Shown here: one piece after another, positions 19,065 through 28,493 of the stretch
How positions within the stretch are numbered: the first letter of the stretch is position 1
Layout of the letters: the number at the start of each line of letters is the position of its first letter
Origin: Aquiflexum lacus
GTDB taxonomy: Bacteria > Bacteroidota > Bacteroidia > Cytophagales > Cyclobacteriaceae
Assembly (NCBI RefSeq): GCF_015476655.1
Contig: NZ_JABFHF010000016.1
Location: 62,001-126,000, forward strand
Direction: 5' to 3'
Length of the DNA: 64,000 nucleotides
Program-made: the position numbers and the translations under genes
The notes under the pieces: generated by a model
Seen by the model: the letters and a program-made list of their open reading frames with translations, nothing else
Told to the model about the DNA's origin: nothing
Database searches by the model: none

Positions 19065-19922
19065 TCACAAAAACCCCATGCTGAAAATCCCTGTCAGCAT
19101 CAAAAGTTTGGAAAGGATGCTCAGTTGGGAAAAATGGGCTTTCCTATCTGCTACATAGATTTTGTACATGAATACAAAAAACAAGATGCTCAGTCCACCA
19201 AAGTACATGAAAAGATGGAGGTTGTTGATTTTGAAAGTGACCACCATAATGGCACAGACAAAACAAATGGCAATCAAAAAGATAACTCTTTTCGTATTCC
19301 GAAAGCCGATGACGATAGGTAATGTCCTACAGCCATGCTTTCGGTCTCCAGGCCTGTCTTCGATGTCTTTAATGATTTCCCGGATAAGGTTCAGGAAAAA
19401 AGCAAAAATGGCATAGGTAAGCACCAACAATTCCGACTTTTGATAATAGTATCCAATTATCCAAATAGAAACACCAGTCAGTAAGGCTACCGAAAAGTTC
19501 CCGACGAAGGGCAGTCTTTTGAGTGAGTTGCTGTACCACCACAATAAAAAGGCAGCAAAGAAATTGATGACCGCGACCCTTGGGCTTGCCAACCATCCTA
19601 TGGCAATTCCCGATAAACTCAGGAAAGTATGGAACACTAATACGACCCTTCTTTTCATTCCCTTTCCAATGATGACCTCATCAGGTTTGTTGACATAATC
19701 AATCTTGACATCATAGTAATCATTGATCATGTAACCTGCAGCAGCAATGATGACGGTAGAAAGTATGATTAAATACAGGTTAATGTCCTGTAATACAGGA
19801 AGCCCTTTCCTCGAAGTTTCCACCAAAAAATAGGCTGTCATCAATTGGGCAAATGCCACAATTACAAGGTTGACAGGTCTACTGATTTTCAGTACACTCC
19901 AAATGGAAAAGGATTTTGGCAT
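19065..19922 (-). CDS. UbiA-family prenyltransferase (geranylgeranylglycerol-phosphate geranylgeranyltransferase-like)
   Basis: 285 residues with about eight or nine membrane helices. Two Asp-rich motifs that bind Mg-prenyl diphosphate are visible: NDYYDVKID near residue 67 and REIIKDIEDRPGDR near 186. In Bacteroidota this type is often annotated as a geranylgeranylglycerol-phosphate synthase-like enzyme by similarity to archaeal DGGGP synthase; menaquinone or another lipid acceptor is equally possible. It acts in the inner membrane. No pathway partner lies beside it. Confidence 0.85.
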   Translation of the reverse strand: MPKSFSIWSVLKISRPVNLVIVAFAQLMTAYFLVETSRKGLPVLQDINLYLIILSTVIIAAAGYMINDYYDVKIDYVNKPDEVIIGKGMKRRVVLVFHTFLSLSGIAIGWLASPRVAVINFFAAFLLWWYSNSLKRLPFVGNFSVALLTGVSIWIIGYYYQKSELLVLTYAIFAFFLNLIREIIKDIEDRPGDRKHGCRTLPIVIGFRNTKRVIFLIAICFVCAIMVVTFKINNLHLFMYFGGLSILFFVFMYKIYVADRKAHFSQLSILSKLLMLTGIFSMGFL

Positions 19923-20028
19923 AGGTTTGAATTTCGTAGACCAATATTACGACAAAATGCTGTACATAAGTTCAAATAATTGAATCATGATAATTCAGAT
20001 TTTTTAAAAATCTGAAGAAGTTCGCGAT

Positions 20029-22167
20029 TCAGCCTTCCCTTTCTTCTGCAAGGGCAACTTTCAACTGGAAATAGGAATAGCGATCTCCAAAATGTTCCTT
20101 CAAAGGTTTTAGGAAATTTGAATCCTGTCTTCGGTAAGCTAGCTTAATATTGAGCACATCATCCTTGGAAAGGAAAACTTCCGGATCGACCACGCCTTTT
20201 CGGACTAGATTACTCAGATGTTCTTCCACCGTATTGGGGCTCATATTCCTCTCCTGTGCGATCTGATAGATGTTTTTACCTTCCTGAAAAAGTTTATAAG
20301 TCAGTGATTCGGATTGATTGTCTTTGGTGGATTTTGGTTTTGAAGATGTCCTTTTTTGAATGGGCTCAATATTGTTTTCTTTGACAAATTTCCTGATCAC
20401 TTTCATAAAATCTTCACCATAGCTGTTGGCTTTGACCCTACCTACTCCGGATATCGTCAGAAAAGACACATCGTCAATGGGGAAATAAGTAGCCATTTCT
20501 ACCAAGCTGCTGTCTGCAAAAACCACGTATGGTGGTACGTTTTGTTTTTGTGCGATCTGAAATCGCAATCTTTTCAAATCATCCAATAAGGCTTCATTGT
20601 GGGTTGCATTGGCTGCCGAAACAGGTAGTGAAACCTCCTCCATTGGTAATAGGATTTTTTCTTTGGATTTCAGTTTTCCCCAAGCGAATGTTGTCAGTTT
20701 GAGTGTTGGAAACTGAGATCCGGCTTCTGCGAGATAGCCTTCCTGAAGTAGTTTGTCCCCCAGTCTTTTCCAAAAATCTTCAGGTCTGTCTTTTCCGATG
20801 CCATACACAGAAAGCTCCTGATGGGAATCTTGAATTTTGGAGGATTTGGAACCCCTCAAGACCAATATCACATATCCCAATCCAAAACTTTCTCCCAATC
20901 TGACTACCGAAGATAGTAGCATCTGTGCAGGAATGGTCATATCCTGTAGATTGCCTTTTTGAAAACAGATGTCGCAGTTGCCACAACTCCCCGCATGGTT
21001 TTCACCAAAATAGTTGAGGAGATATTTTCTTCTACATATCCTGCTTTGACAGAAGTCTTTCATTTTGTCCAGCTTCCGCTGCATGATTTCCGAAAACTCA
21101 TGGTTTTCCGATTGCTCCAGCATTCTGCCCAAAGTAATGGCATCACCGGTACTGAAAAAAAGCAAGGCATCACTTGGAAGTCCGTCCCTGCCTGCCCTGC
21201 CGGTTTCCTGATAGTAGCCCTCAATATTCTGTGGCATATTCATGTGGACCACATAGCGTACATTGGATTTATCTATACCCATTCCAAATGCAATGGTGGC
21301 CACCATGATTTTGACTTCGTCTTTGATGAAAAGCTCTTGGTTTTTTTCCCGATCCTCTCTGGACAATCCCGCATGGTAGGGAAGGGCCGAAAGACCTGCT
21401 TCCTGTAATTTGAGAGCGGTTTCTTCCACATTTTTACGGGAAAGGCAGTAAATGATTCCTGAATCCTTTTGATGGAAATCCAGAAATTCCAATAATTTTT
21501 CCATGGCCTGCCTTTTGGCCGTGACACGGTAGGTAATATTGCTTCTGTCAAAGGAAGAAACAAACCATTTTGGAGACTTGAAAAAAAGTTTCTCGGCAAT
21601 ATCCTGACGGGTGAGTTTATCTGCCGTAGCCGTGAGGGCAATGAACGGAACGCCAGAAAGCTCTTTTCTCAAATCCCCTACTTTCAGATACTCCGGGCGG
21701 AAATCATGCCCCCATTGGGAAATACAATGGGCTTCATCCACTGCAATGAGTGAAAGGTTGATGGACTTCAAAAAATCGACCAAAGGATATGCACCTCTGA
21801 AAAGTCGTTCCGGGGCAATGTACAATAGCTTGATTTTCCCCGCTTGTATCTCGGATGAAATATGCCTTTGCTCACTGATGCCCTGAGACGAATTGAGAAA
21901 AGCAGCAGGGATACCATTACTGTTCAGCGCATCCACCTGATCTTTCATCAAGGAAATCAGGGGCGAAATCACCACAGTCAAACCATCCAGGACCATGGCA
22001 GGCACCTGATAACATACAGACTTGCCACCACCTGTCGGCATGAGGACTATTGTATCGTTTTTTTCAAGGACAGATTGGATGATGGCCTGTTGGTTACCTC
22101 TAAAATCACTATATCCAAAATATTGTTGAAGGACTTCGTTCGCTGAAAGTGTGGTGGAAGGGTTCAT
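20029..22167 (-). CDS. recQ: ATP-dependent DNA helicase RecQ
   Basis: 712 residues. The order is DEAH helicase domain with Walker A LMPTGGGKSVCYQVPA near residue 47 and VDEAHCISQWGHDFRPEY near 143; helicase C domain with GRAGRDGLPSDALLFF near 325; a zinc site built from CRRKYLLNYFGE and CGNCDIC; winged helix; HRDC domain (VEMATYFPIDDVSFLTISGVG near 560); and a C-terminal helix-turn-helix (IYQIAQERNMSPNTVEEHL) characteristic of Bacteroidota RecQ. It unwinds 3'-to-5' in recombination and fork repair. It stands alone. Confidence 0.97.
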   Translation of the reverse strand: MNPSTTLSANEVLQQYFGYSDFRGNQQAIIQSVLEKNDTIVLMPTGGGKSVCYQVPAMVLDGLTVVISPLISLMKDQVDALNSNGIPAAFLNSSQGISEQRHISSEIQAGKIKLLYIAPERLFRGAYPLVDFLKSINLSLIAVDEAHCISQWGHDFRPEYLKVGDLRKELSGVPFIALTATADKLTRQDIAEKLFFKSPKWFVSSFDRSNITYRVTAKRQAMEKLLEFLDFHQKDSGIIYCLSRKNVEETALKLQEAGLSALPYHAGLSREDREKNQELFIKDEVKIMVATIAFGMGIDKSNVRYVVHMNMPQNIEGYYQETGRAGRDGLPSDALLFFSTGDAITLGRMLEQSENHEFSEIMQRKLDKMKDFCQSRICRRKYLLNYFGENHAGSCGNCDICFQKGNLQDMTIPAQMLLSSVVRLGESFGLGYVILVLRGSKSSKIQDSHQELSVYGIGKDRPEDFWKRLGDKLLQEGYLAEAGSQFPTLKLTTFAWGKLKSKEKILLPMEEVSLPVSAANATHNEALLDDLKRLRFQIAQKQNVPPYVVFADSSLVEMATYFPIDDVSFLTISGVGRVKANSYGEDFMKVIRKFVKENNIEPIQKRTSSKPKSTKDNQSESLTYKLFQEGKNIYQIAQERNMSPNTVEEHLSNLVRKGVVDPEVFLSKDDVLNIKLAYRRQDSNFLKPLKEHFGDRYSYFQLKVALAEEREG

Positions 22168-22274
22168 AGAACAAGGAATTTAGTGCTGCAAAAGTTGACA
22201 GAACTAATTTAGGAAAACAGCCTTTTAGATAAAAATTGATTAGAAAATTAAACGGATAATTTACCTGCTTCAGA

Positions 22275-23066
22275 TTAATCCGGTTTTTCACTGTAAACTC
22301 TCACATAATCCACTTCCATCCTTTGTGGCCATATATCAGGATCTACACCCTTGGCACCACCCCAATCTCCGCCAACTGCAATATTCAGGATCAGGTAAAA
22401 GGGATGGTCAAAAGGCCATTCTTCAAAACCCTTCCCGGTATTCTCAAATGTATGGTACTGTTCTCCATCCAGATAAAAATCAACCCTGTCTTCCAACCAA
22501 TCAATGGCATAAATATGAAATTCGTCTGAACAGGTCGGGACTTGAATCTGTGCTCCTTTTTGAGTGCCTTTTCTATGGTTAAATGCTTCGGTATGTACCG
22601 TCCCGTGTATCACTCCTTGGTCATATCCGACATGTTCCATAATATCGATCTCTCCACTTTTCGGCCATCCACCGTATTTGCTTTCTTCGGGCATCATCCA
22701 TATGGCAGGCCATGTCCCCACACCCTTAGGAAGTTTGGCCTTGATTTCCATATAGCCGTATTGCCAAGACGCATTGCCTTTGGTATGCAATTTGGCAGAG
22801 GTATATCCTTTTGTAAAACTACTGTCCTGATGGGCTTCAATGATCAAGCGGCCATTTTCAACCCTTGCATTCTCAGGTTTTTCTTTGGTGTAGAACTGCA
22901 ATTCATTATTGCCCCAACCATGATCTCCGACATCATAAGTCCACTTATCAGGATCGGGAAGTCCGTCATATTCAAATTCATCCGACCAGATTAGCTTTTC
23001 ATTGGATTTTTCCTGGCATGAGCAAAGGAGATAAATAAATATTAAAGGAAATATTATATTTTTCAT
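22275..23066 (-). CDS. GH16-family glucanase lipoprotein
   Basis: 263 residues with a lipoprotein signal ending LLCSCQ. The concanavalin-like GH16 domain is clear: LIWSDEFEYDGLPDPDKW at the start, GEIDIMEHVGYDQGVIHGTVH near residue 137 holding the catalytic E-x-D-x-x-E, and the C-terminal strand IWPQRMEVDYVRVY. Such enzymes cleave beta-1,3(4)-glucans, as in laminarin, or related galactans; the MEHVG version favours laminarinase. There is no SusC/SusD pair nearby, so it is not part of a visible polysaccharide utilisation locus. Confidence 0.92.
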   Translation of the reverse strand: MKNIIFPLIFIYLLCSCQEKSNEKLIWSDEFEYDGLPDPDKWTYDVGDHGWGNNELQFYTKEKPENARVENGRLIIEAHQDSSFTKGYTSAKLHTKGNASWQYGYMEIKAKLPKGVGTWPAIWMMPEESKYGGWPKSGEIDIMEHVGYDQGVIHGTVHTEAFNHRKGTQKGAQIQVPTCSDEFHIYAIDWLEDRVDFYLDGEQYHTFENTGKGFEEWPFDHPFYLILNIAVGGDWGGAKGVDPDIWPQRMEVDYVRVYSEKPD

Positions 23067-23151
23067 AATTTTAATATTAAATAAAATATTTTGGAATGGT
23101 AATTGTTTTATTTATAGTGAATTTTATTTTAAACTATAAACCAATTTTGTT

Positions 23152-23343
23152 ATGTCAATGAAACTGAAATTAAAAGGCAACTGGAACGAGATGAAGGGTA
23201 AATTAAAGGAAAAATACGGAGAACTCACAGACGACGATCTGACATACGCCGAAGGGCAGGAAGATCAGTTACTTGGTAAGCTTCAGAAAAAAACCGGAGC
23301 AGCCAAGGAAGAGTTAAGCAAAATGCTCTTTGAAAAAGAATAA
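23152..23343 (+). CDS. CsbD-family stress-response protein
   Basis: 63 residues. The pattern LKGNWNEMKGKLKEKYGELTDDDL followed by GQEDQLLGKLQKKTGAAKEEL is the CsbD fold, a small charged four-helix protein induced by general stress or phosphate limitation in other bacteria. The biochemical role is unknown. It is monocistronic, closed by a strong terminator 15 bases after its stop. Confidence 0.92.
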   Translation: MSMKLKLKGNWNEMKGKLKEKYGELTDDDLTYAEGQEDQLLGKLQKKTGAAKEELSKMLFEKE

Positions 23344-23358
23344 GAGCAAAAATAACAG

Positions 23359-23382
23359 AAAGCGGCAAGAGCCGCTTTTTTT
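23359..23382 (+). terminator. intrinsic terminator after the CsbD gene
   Basis: Arms AAAGCGGC and GCCGCTTT are separated by the tetraloop AAGA and followed by a run of T. It separates the CsbD gene from the homogentisate dioxygenase gene, which starts about 37 bases later. Confidence 0.9.
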
Positions 23383-23418
23383 ATTATTTTTGTTTCGAAA
23401 GTATAAACCCAAATTCCC

Positions 23419-24582
23419 ATGGCATATTATTGCAGACTCGGAAATATCCCTCACAAAAGGCATACACAGTTTAGGCAGCCTGATGGAAGCCTGTATAAAG
23501 AAGAACTCGTCAGTTCCAAAGGTTTCTCAGGAATCTATTCCAACTTGTACCATATCTATAATCCCACCAATGTCAAATCCATAGGTGAACCAATTCCTTA
23601 TTCTTGGGAACCTGCCAAAGACTACGGCTTGAAACAAACCCATTTGAAGACATCGGGTGTGGGCACCACAGGGAAAGATTACCTCAGTGCCAGAAAAATG
23701 CTTATGATGAACAATGATGTCATGATGGGTATCTGTTCCCCTGAGGAAAGGAAAATGGATTATTTTTTCAAAAATGCCGATGGGGATGAACTGATTTATG
23801 TACACGATGGAGAAGGGGTGATGTATTCCCAATTTGGGAAATTGGAAGTAAGACAAGGAGATTATATTGTGATTCCCAGGACTACCATCTACAGATTTGA
23901 ATGGAAGGAAGAGGGCCCTTTAAGGTTGTTGGTGATAGAGTCCCATGGTCCTATTGAGACAGTGAAGAGGTACAGGAATGAAGTAGGGCAGCTTTTGGAA
24001 CATTCCCCATACTGTGAAAGGGACATCCGCCCACCGGGAGAATTGAAAGTAGAGACTGAAAAGGGAGATTATCTTGTTCAGATCAAAAAAGGAGGAATGT
24101 TACATCCTTACACTTATGGTCATTCACCCCTAGATATTGTAGGTTGGGACGGTTATCTGTACCCCTATGCTTTATCCATTCATGATTTTGAGCCAATTAC
24201 AGGACGTATCCATCAGCCGCCACCAGTACATCAGACTTTTCAGGCTTGGGGATTTGTAATCTGTTCATTTGTACCAAGATTGTTTGATTATCACCCTTTG
24301 GCTATTCCGGCACCGTACAATCACAGCAATATAGATTCGGACGAAATACTGTATTATGCAGAAGGGGAGTTTATGAGCAGAAAAGGGATTGATAGGGGTT
24401 CATTTACCATGCATGTCGGTGGACTGCCACATGGCCCACATCCCGGAACGGTAGAAAAATCCATTGGGGCAAAATCCACAGAAGAACTTGCGGTCATGTT
24501 GGATACCTTCAAGCCTTTGTTTGTAACGACTCAGGGATTGGATTTTGTAGATCCAGGGTATCCGATGTCTTGGACGGAATAG
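23419..24582 (+). CDS. hmgA: homogentisate 1,2-dioxygenase
   Basis: 387 residues. It opens the aromatic ring of homogentisate to maleylacetoacetate in tyrosine/phenylalanine catabolism, using non-haem Fe(II). It starts MAYYCRLGNIPHKRHTQFR and has a central cupin with VHDGEGVMYSQFGKLEVRQGDY. Iron-ligand regions are near VHQTFQAWGFVICSFVPR and GSFTMHVGGLPHGPHPG. It ends at FVDPGYPMSW. Length matches the shorter Bacteroidota form. No fumarylacetoacetase or hppD gene is adjacent, so the pathway genes are dispersed. Confidence 0.95.
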   Translation: MAYYCRLGNIPHKRHTQFRQPDGSLYKEELVSSKGFSGIYSNLYHIYNPTNVKSIGEPIPYSWEPAKDYGLKQTHLKTSGVGTTGKDYLSARKMLMMNNDVMMGICSPEERKMDYFFKNADGDELIYVHDGEGVMYSQFGKLEVRQGDYIVIPRTTIYRFEWKEEGPLRLLVIESHGPIETVKRYRNEVGQLLEHSPYCERDIRPPGELKVETEKGDYLVQIKKGGMLHPYTYGHSPLDIVGWDGYLYPYALSIHDFEPITGRIHQPPPVHQTFQAWGFVICSFVPRLFDYHPLAIPAPYNHSNIDSDEILYYAEGEFMSRKGIDRGSFTMHVGGLPHGPHPGTVEKSIGAKSTEELAVMLDTFKPLFVTTQGLDFVDPGYPMSWTE

Positions 24583-24732
24583 TGGTTAGGCAATTACCAA
24601 AAAAACAGACCAAAAACTTCCAAGTAATTAACTGCCTGAAAGTTTATGGGCTTATTATGTTATCCTAAAAAGATTTTCAATTCTTTATTGAAATGGGTAA
24701 AAAAGCTTCGGGAGAATAAATAATCTGAAATT

Positions 24733-24981
24733 TCATAAACCAAACAGTTCTTTCTGCTCTTGGTCGGTAAGTTTTATTCCTTTGCCTTCTTTAAGGGATT
24801 GAAGGCTTTTTGCTATCCTTTCATGAATACGGGGATCATCAAAAAACCTGTCATTTTTGACTTCGGGTGTAAGTTCGTATGATTTGTTTTTTCTTTTGAT
24901 GACCACCCTTTCATTTTGATCTACCAGATCGAAATACTTTTTCTGGTTCTCCCGGAATTCTCTTGAGTTGATTACTATCAT
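24733..24981 (-). CDS. Phd/YefM-family antitoxin, no toxin partner
   Basis: 82 residues beginning MIVINSREFRENQKKYFDLVDQ, with ERVVIKRKNKSYELTP as the Phd-type DNA-binding half and a C-terminal tail ending LTDQEQKELFGL that would normally wrap a toxin. In typical operons the RelE/Doc toxin follows within a few bases. Here the 150 bases downstream to hmgA hold no open frame of toxin size, and upstream lies only an operator-like palindrome. It is therefore an orphan antitoxin or a repurposed regulator. Confidence 0.85.
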   Translation of the reverse strand: MIVINSREFRENQKKYFDLVDQNERVVIKRKNKSYELTPEVKNDRFFDDPRIHERIAKSLQSLKEGKGIKLTDQEQKELFGL

Positions 24982-24992
24982 GATTTTTCTAT

Positions 24993-25014
24993 TGTGTACT
25001 ATATTGAGTACACA
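24993..25014. promoter_or_regulatory. candidate operator of the Phd-like gene
   Basis: Perfect 8-bp arms TGTGTACT and AGTACACA are separated by ATATTG, centred 22 bases upstream of the start codon. This is the expected place for autorepression by a Phd dimer. The right half, TATTGAGTA, resembles the half-sites of the palindromes around the DUF4143 ATPase gene. Confidence 0.65.
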
Positions 25015-25097
25015 AATTTAGGAAATAAGGTTATGATTTCAATGTCGTCAACTCTTTTAAAGATGCCTTTAATGAATAAAGATTGAAATTAGACAAA

Positions 25098-26747
25098 TTA
25101 GTTTCCATCCACAATCTCCAAAATAGGCTGCCCTGTGGCACCATTTGGCAATCTGATATTCAAGAGCATGGAAAGGGTGGGGGCAATGTCGGTAACCGTT
25201 ACATATCGTGAACTTTGTCCTGGTTTGATTCCCCAGCCCATAAATACAATCGGCACATGGGTGTCATAGGTATAGCCTGTGCCGTGGGTAGTTCCTCGGT
25301 AGGAATTACTCAACCAAGCAGGCTCCAAAATCAGGAGTAGATCTCCGGAAGCTTTGTGGTTATAGCCCATTTGTAAAAGATGTTTTCTTCCTGTCACATA
25401 ATCCATTCTGCGCATATCCGTAGCCGTATACACCTCTTTGATCCCTTCAAATCTAGAAGAAAGCAAAAATTCCGCAAGGTCTCTTTGGATCTTTTCCGGA
25501 TCCAAACCTTTTTCTTTTATCAAGGCTTGGTTTAGATAAACCTGTTCATTCGACAAACTGGAAATCCAGTTGCCGTCACAGTAATTGATGACACAAAATC
25601 CTCTGAGTTGGGTCAAAACAAAACGCGTGTTGAAATTTCCAGCAGGAACATTTTCGCTTTGCATATATTCCACAATATCCGCGACCGCATGATCGGCAGT
25701 CACAAAAACCAGGTACTCATCTTTGCCATATTCCTTGTCCAGGTAATTGAAGAACTTTTCAAGTTCCCGGTCCAACCTCAGGTAACTGTCCTCCAATTCG
25801 ACAGAAGTAGGTCCAAACCTATGCCCAATATAATCAGGCGAAGAAAAACTGACTGCCAAAAGATCTGTGTCTTTTCCTTTCCCCAATTTTTCCCCTTCAA
25901 TAGCTGCATAAGCCATATCCAAGGTCAATGTATTACCAAAGGGAGTAGTGGATATCAATCCGAAATCACCATTATTTTCCCTTAAGGACGGCAAGTCATA
26001 AGGAAAAATTGTTTTATCCATCCCTATAAAAGGACCTTCGAATTCATTGTCATCCTCGATACTCTGAACATATGTTTCTACCGGAAAAAGTGTCTCCCAC
26101 TTTTGGGAAAGGTACTTCTCCGCCAGTTTCTTTTCATTGAAGGATTTTACCCATTGAGGCAGTTCATCATAATAATAAGTGGAAGTCATAAATTCACCGG
26201 TATTGCTGTCAAACCAATAAGCGTCTCCGGTATGCCCACCGGGTAAGGATGCCCCACGGTCTTTGATGGCAATTGCTACGGTCCTTGATCTTTTGTTGGT
26301 AGAGAACCTCAATTCATCAGCAATAGAGGTGCTCAGCATATTTCTTGGGGAAATTTTGCCATTTGATTCTGAACCCCCGACAGCATTCACGGTACTGTCT
26401 TCAGCACAATAAATCATTTTTCCCAAATCCCGGACATACCAATTGTTGGAAATGATTCCGTGGGTGGAGGGCGTTGCGCCTGTATAAACTGATGCATGAC
26501 CAGGACCGGTAAAGGTGGGTATATAATTGTAGTGGCCGTTTTTCATGACAAAGCCTTGATCCAAAAGCCTTTTAAATCCACCCTGAGTATATCTGTCTTG
26601 GAACTTGTAAAAATACTCCTGCCTCATCTGATCGATGACGATGCCTACGACTAATTTTGGTTTTTTAGAGGTATCAGCATTATTGCTTTGTGAAAATGCA
26701 CTGGAAACCATCGCGGTTGCCAACAAAATCATGATCAATTTTTTCAT
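25098..26747 (-). CDS. PafA-type alkaline phosphatase, exported
   Basis: 549 residues with a cleavable signal peptide (MKKLIMILLATAMVSSAFSQ). It belongs to the alkaline phosphatase superfamily. VVGIVIDQMR supplies a metal Asp39; PTFTGPGHASVYTG supplies the Thr80 nucleophile; Asn101, Lys162 and Arg164 match the PafA phosphate-binding set (recalled as Thr79, Asn100, Lys162, Arg164 in the Elizabethkingia enzyme). TADHAVAD and GTGYTYDTHVPIVFMG complete the two-zinc site. PafA is a periplasmic phosphomonoesterase that releases phosphate constitutively in Bacteroidota. It is divergent from the aminopeptidase gene. Confidence 0.93.
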   Translation of the reverse strand: MKKLIMILLATAMVSSAFSQSNNADTSKKPKLVVGIVIDQMRQEYFYKFQDRYTQGGFKRLLDQGFVMKNGHYNYIPTFTGPGHASVYTGATPSTHGIISNNWYVRDLGKMIYCAEDSTVNAVGGSESNGKISPRNMLSTSIADELRFSTNKRSRTVAIAIKDRGASLPGGHTGDAYWFDSNTGEFMTSTYYYDELPQWVKSFNEKKLAEKYLSQKWETLFPVETYVQSIEDDNEFEGPFIGMDKTIFPYDLPSLRENNGDFGLISTTPFGNTLTLDMAYAAIEGEKLGKGKDTDLLAVSFSSPDYIGHRFGPTSVELEDSYLRLDRELEKFFNYLDKEYGKDEYLVFVTADHAVADIVEYMQSENVPAGNFNTRFVLTQLRGFCVINYCDGNWISSLSNEQVYLNQALIKEKGLDPEKIQRDLAEFLLSSRFEGIKEVYTATDMRRMDYVTGRKHLLQMGYNHKASGDLLLILEPAWLSNSYRGTTHGTGYTYDTHVPIVFMGWGIKPGQSSRYVTVTDIAPTLSMLLNIRLPNGATGQPILEIVDGN

Positions 26748-26915
26748 TAGGTTTTTGAACTGTTTGGAATGGGCAAATATAGGGATTCATATTTGCATCC
26801 CTTTTAACATTTTGTTAAATGACCAAACCACTAGGTGAAATCGGGGCAAAAATTGATGATTGGCAATTGAGTTTTGAAAAGTGGGTGTATATTTCAATTT
26901 CAAACAAAAACAGCT

Positions 26916-28322
26916 ATGAAATCAGCTTTTCAGAAATATTTCTTTTTTACTTTCATCATCCTTTTATCTGTCGATATTCAAGCGCAATCCTATTTTGAGG
27001 ATGGGCTGGATTCGGAGTTTCACAAAGGAAGAAGGCAGGCTTTCCGTGAGCTTTTACCGGAAAACGGGGCTGCAGTAATTTTCAATAATCCTGTCAAAAA
27101 CAGGTCCAATGATACGGATTTCAATTACAGACCTAATTCGGATTTTTATTATCTGACGGGATTCAGGGAACCCAATGCCGCATTGATCATTTTCAAAAAC
27201 CCACAGACAATTGAGGGTAAAAAGGTAAGTGAAATCATTTATGTACAACCCCGAGACCCAAGAAAGGAGCAATGGGATGGTGTGAGATTGGGAGTGGAAG
27301 GTGTGAAAGAAAAATTGGGTTTTGAACATGCCTATGTCAATTCGGAATTTATGAAATCGCCGAATATTGATTGGAACAGTTTGGGGCCTTTGCTGTCATT
27401 TGATATGGGGACGATTGAGGGAGGAAGCCATAATGCCGCTTTGAATGAAATGATCGTGAAGTTGAAGGGAATAAGTCTATCCAAAGAAGTGCCTTCCAAT
27501 ACAGCTCTGAATCAGATGATGGGGAAACTGCGAGTGGTCAAGACGCCGGAGGAGTTGGTGGTCTTGGAAAAGGCAATCATGATTTCGGGCAAAGGCCATA
27601 TTGAATCATTTAAGTCCATTCAGCCCGGGGTATCTGAAAGGGCAATTCAGGGTGTACATGAGTTTGTGCACAAAGCCATGGGTGCTGAAGATGTAGGCTA
27701 TGGGTCTATCGTTGGTTCCGGTAATAATTCAACCATTTTGCATTATGTGGAAAATAATGTAGCAAATCTCCAAGAGGGGTTGGTTTTGATGGATATAGGA
27801 GCGGAATACAAAGGATATTCGGGTGACATTACCCGGACAGTCCCTGTAAAAGGTGTGTTTTCCCCCGAAGAAAAAGCCATTTATGAAATCGTGTTGAAAG
27901 CATTGGAATCAGGAATTGAAGCCTGCTACCCAGGTTCCGATTACCAGAAAGTAGGAGAGGCAGCAAGAAAAGTGATAGATGAAGGGCTGATTGAATTGGG
28001 AATAGTGAAACCCGGAGAAAGGCATCCTTATTTTCCTCATGGTATCGGACATCATTTGGGATTGGATGTACATGATAGGGGTGGATACGGCAAACTTGAA
28101 CCTGGAATGGTGCTGACCGTGGAACCCGGAATCTATATCCCCGAAGGCAGCAATACAGATCCTAAATGGTGGAAAATCGGGATCAGGATAGAGGACAATA
28201 TCCTGATTACTGAGGACGGTCACAAAAACCTGAGTGCCTTTGTGCCCAAGACCGTGGAGGACATCGAAAGTATCATGAAGGAAGAAGGGATTCTTCAGAA
28301 ACTGGGATTGTCATTGAAATAG
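26916..28322 (+). CDS. Xaa-Pro aminopeptidase (M24B), exported
   Basis: 468 residues from the ATG at 26916; that start yields a clean signal peptide (MKSAFQKYFFFTFIILLSVDIQAQ), whereas a longer frame would need a TTG start. The N-terminal creatinase-like domain precedes the pita-bread metallopeptidase with LMDIGAEYKGYSGDITRT (two Asp), FPHGIGHHLGLDVHD (His), TVEPGIYIPEG (Glu) and IGIRIEDNILIT (Glu), the complete dinuclear-metal set. It removes N-terminal residues preceding proline, probably in the periplasm. Confidence 0.93.
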   Translation: MKSAFQKYFFFTFIILLSVDIQAQSYFEDGLDSEFHKGRRQAFRELLPENGAAVIFNNPVKNRSNDTDFNYRPNSDFYYLTGFREPNAALIIFKNPQTIEGKKVSEIIYVQPRDPRKEQWDGVRLGVEGVKEKLGFEHAYVNSEFMKSPNIDWNSLGPLLSFDMGTIEGGSHNAALNEMIVKLKGISLSKEVPSNTALNQMMGKLRVVKTPEELVVLEKAIMISGKGHIESFKSIQPGVSERAIQGVHEFVHKAMGAEDVGYGSIVGSGNNSTILHYVENNVANLQEGLVLMDIGAEYKGYSGDITRTVPVKGVFSPEEKAIYEIVLKALESGIEACYPGSDYQKVGEAARKVIDEGLIELGIVKPGERHPYFPHGIGHHLGLDVHDRGGYGKLEPGMVLTVEPGIYIPEGSNTDPKWWKIGIRIEDNILITEDGHKNLSAFVPKTVEDIESIMKEEGILQKLGLSLK

Positions 28323-28400
28323 TATCCGTTACTTTTTTTCTGATTATCCGCAATCTTAACAGTATAAGGCATTAATAAGATTATTTGATTGTTTTCTAAC

Positions 28401-28441
28401 CAATATCAATCAGTATCCAATATCTATGAATATCTAAATTC
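28401..28441. repeat. AATATC-rich interspersed repeat, copy 1
   Basis: Text such as CAATATCAATCAGTATCCAA and ATCTATGAATATCTAAATTC. Related tracts occur at 29860-29906 (opposite orientation), 30028-30054 and 31240-31310, all in gaps between dinB, the RES-Xre pair and the metallophosphoesterase. Confidence 0.6.
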
Positions 28442-28493
28442 ATAAGAGGTTAACTTTAATTGCTTAGCAGCAGAATTGTAGATAAGTATTTTC

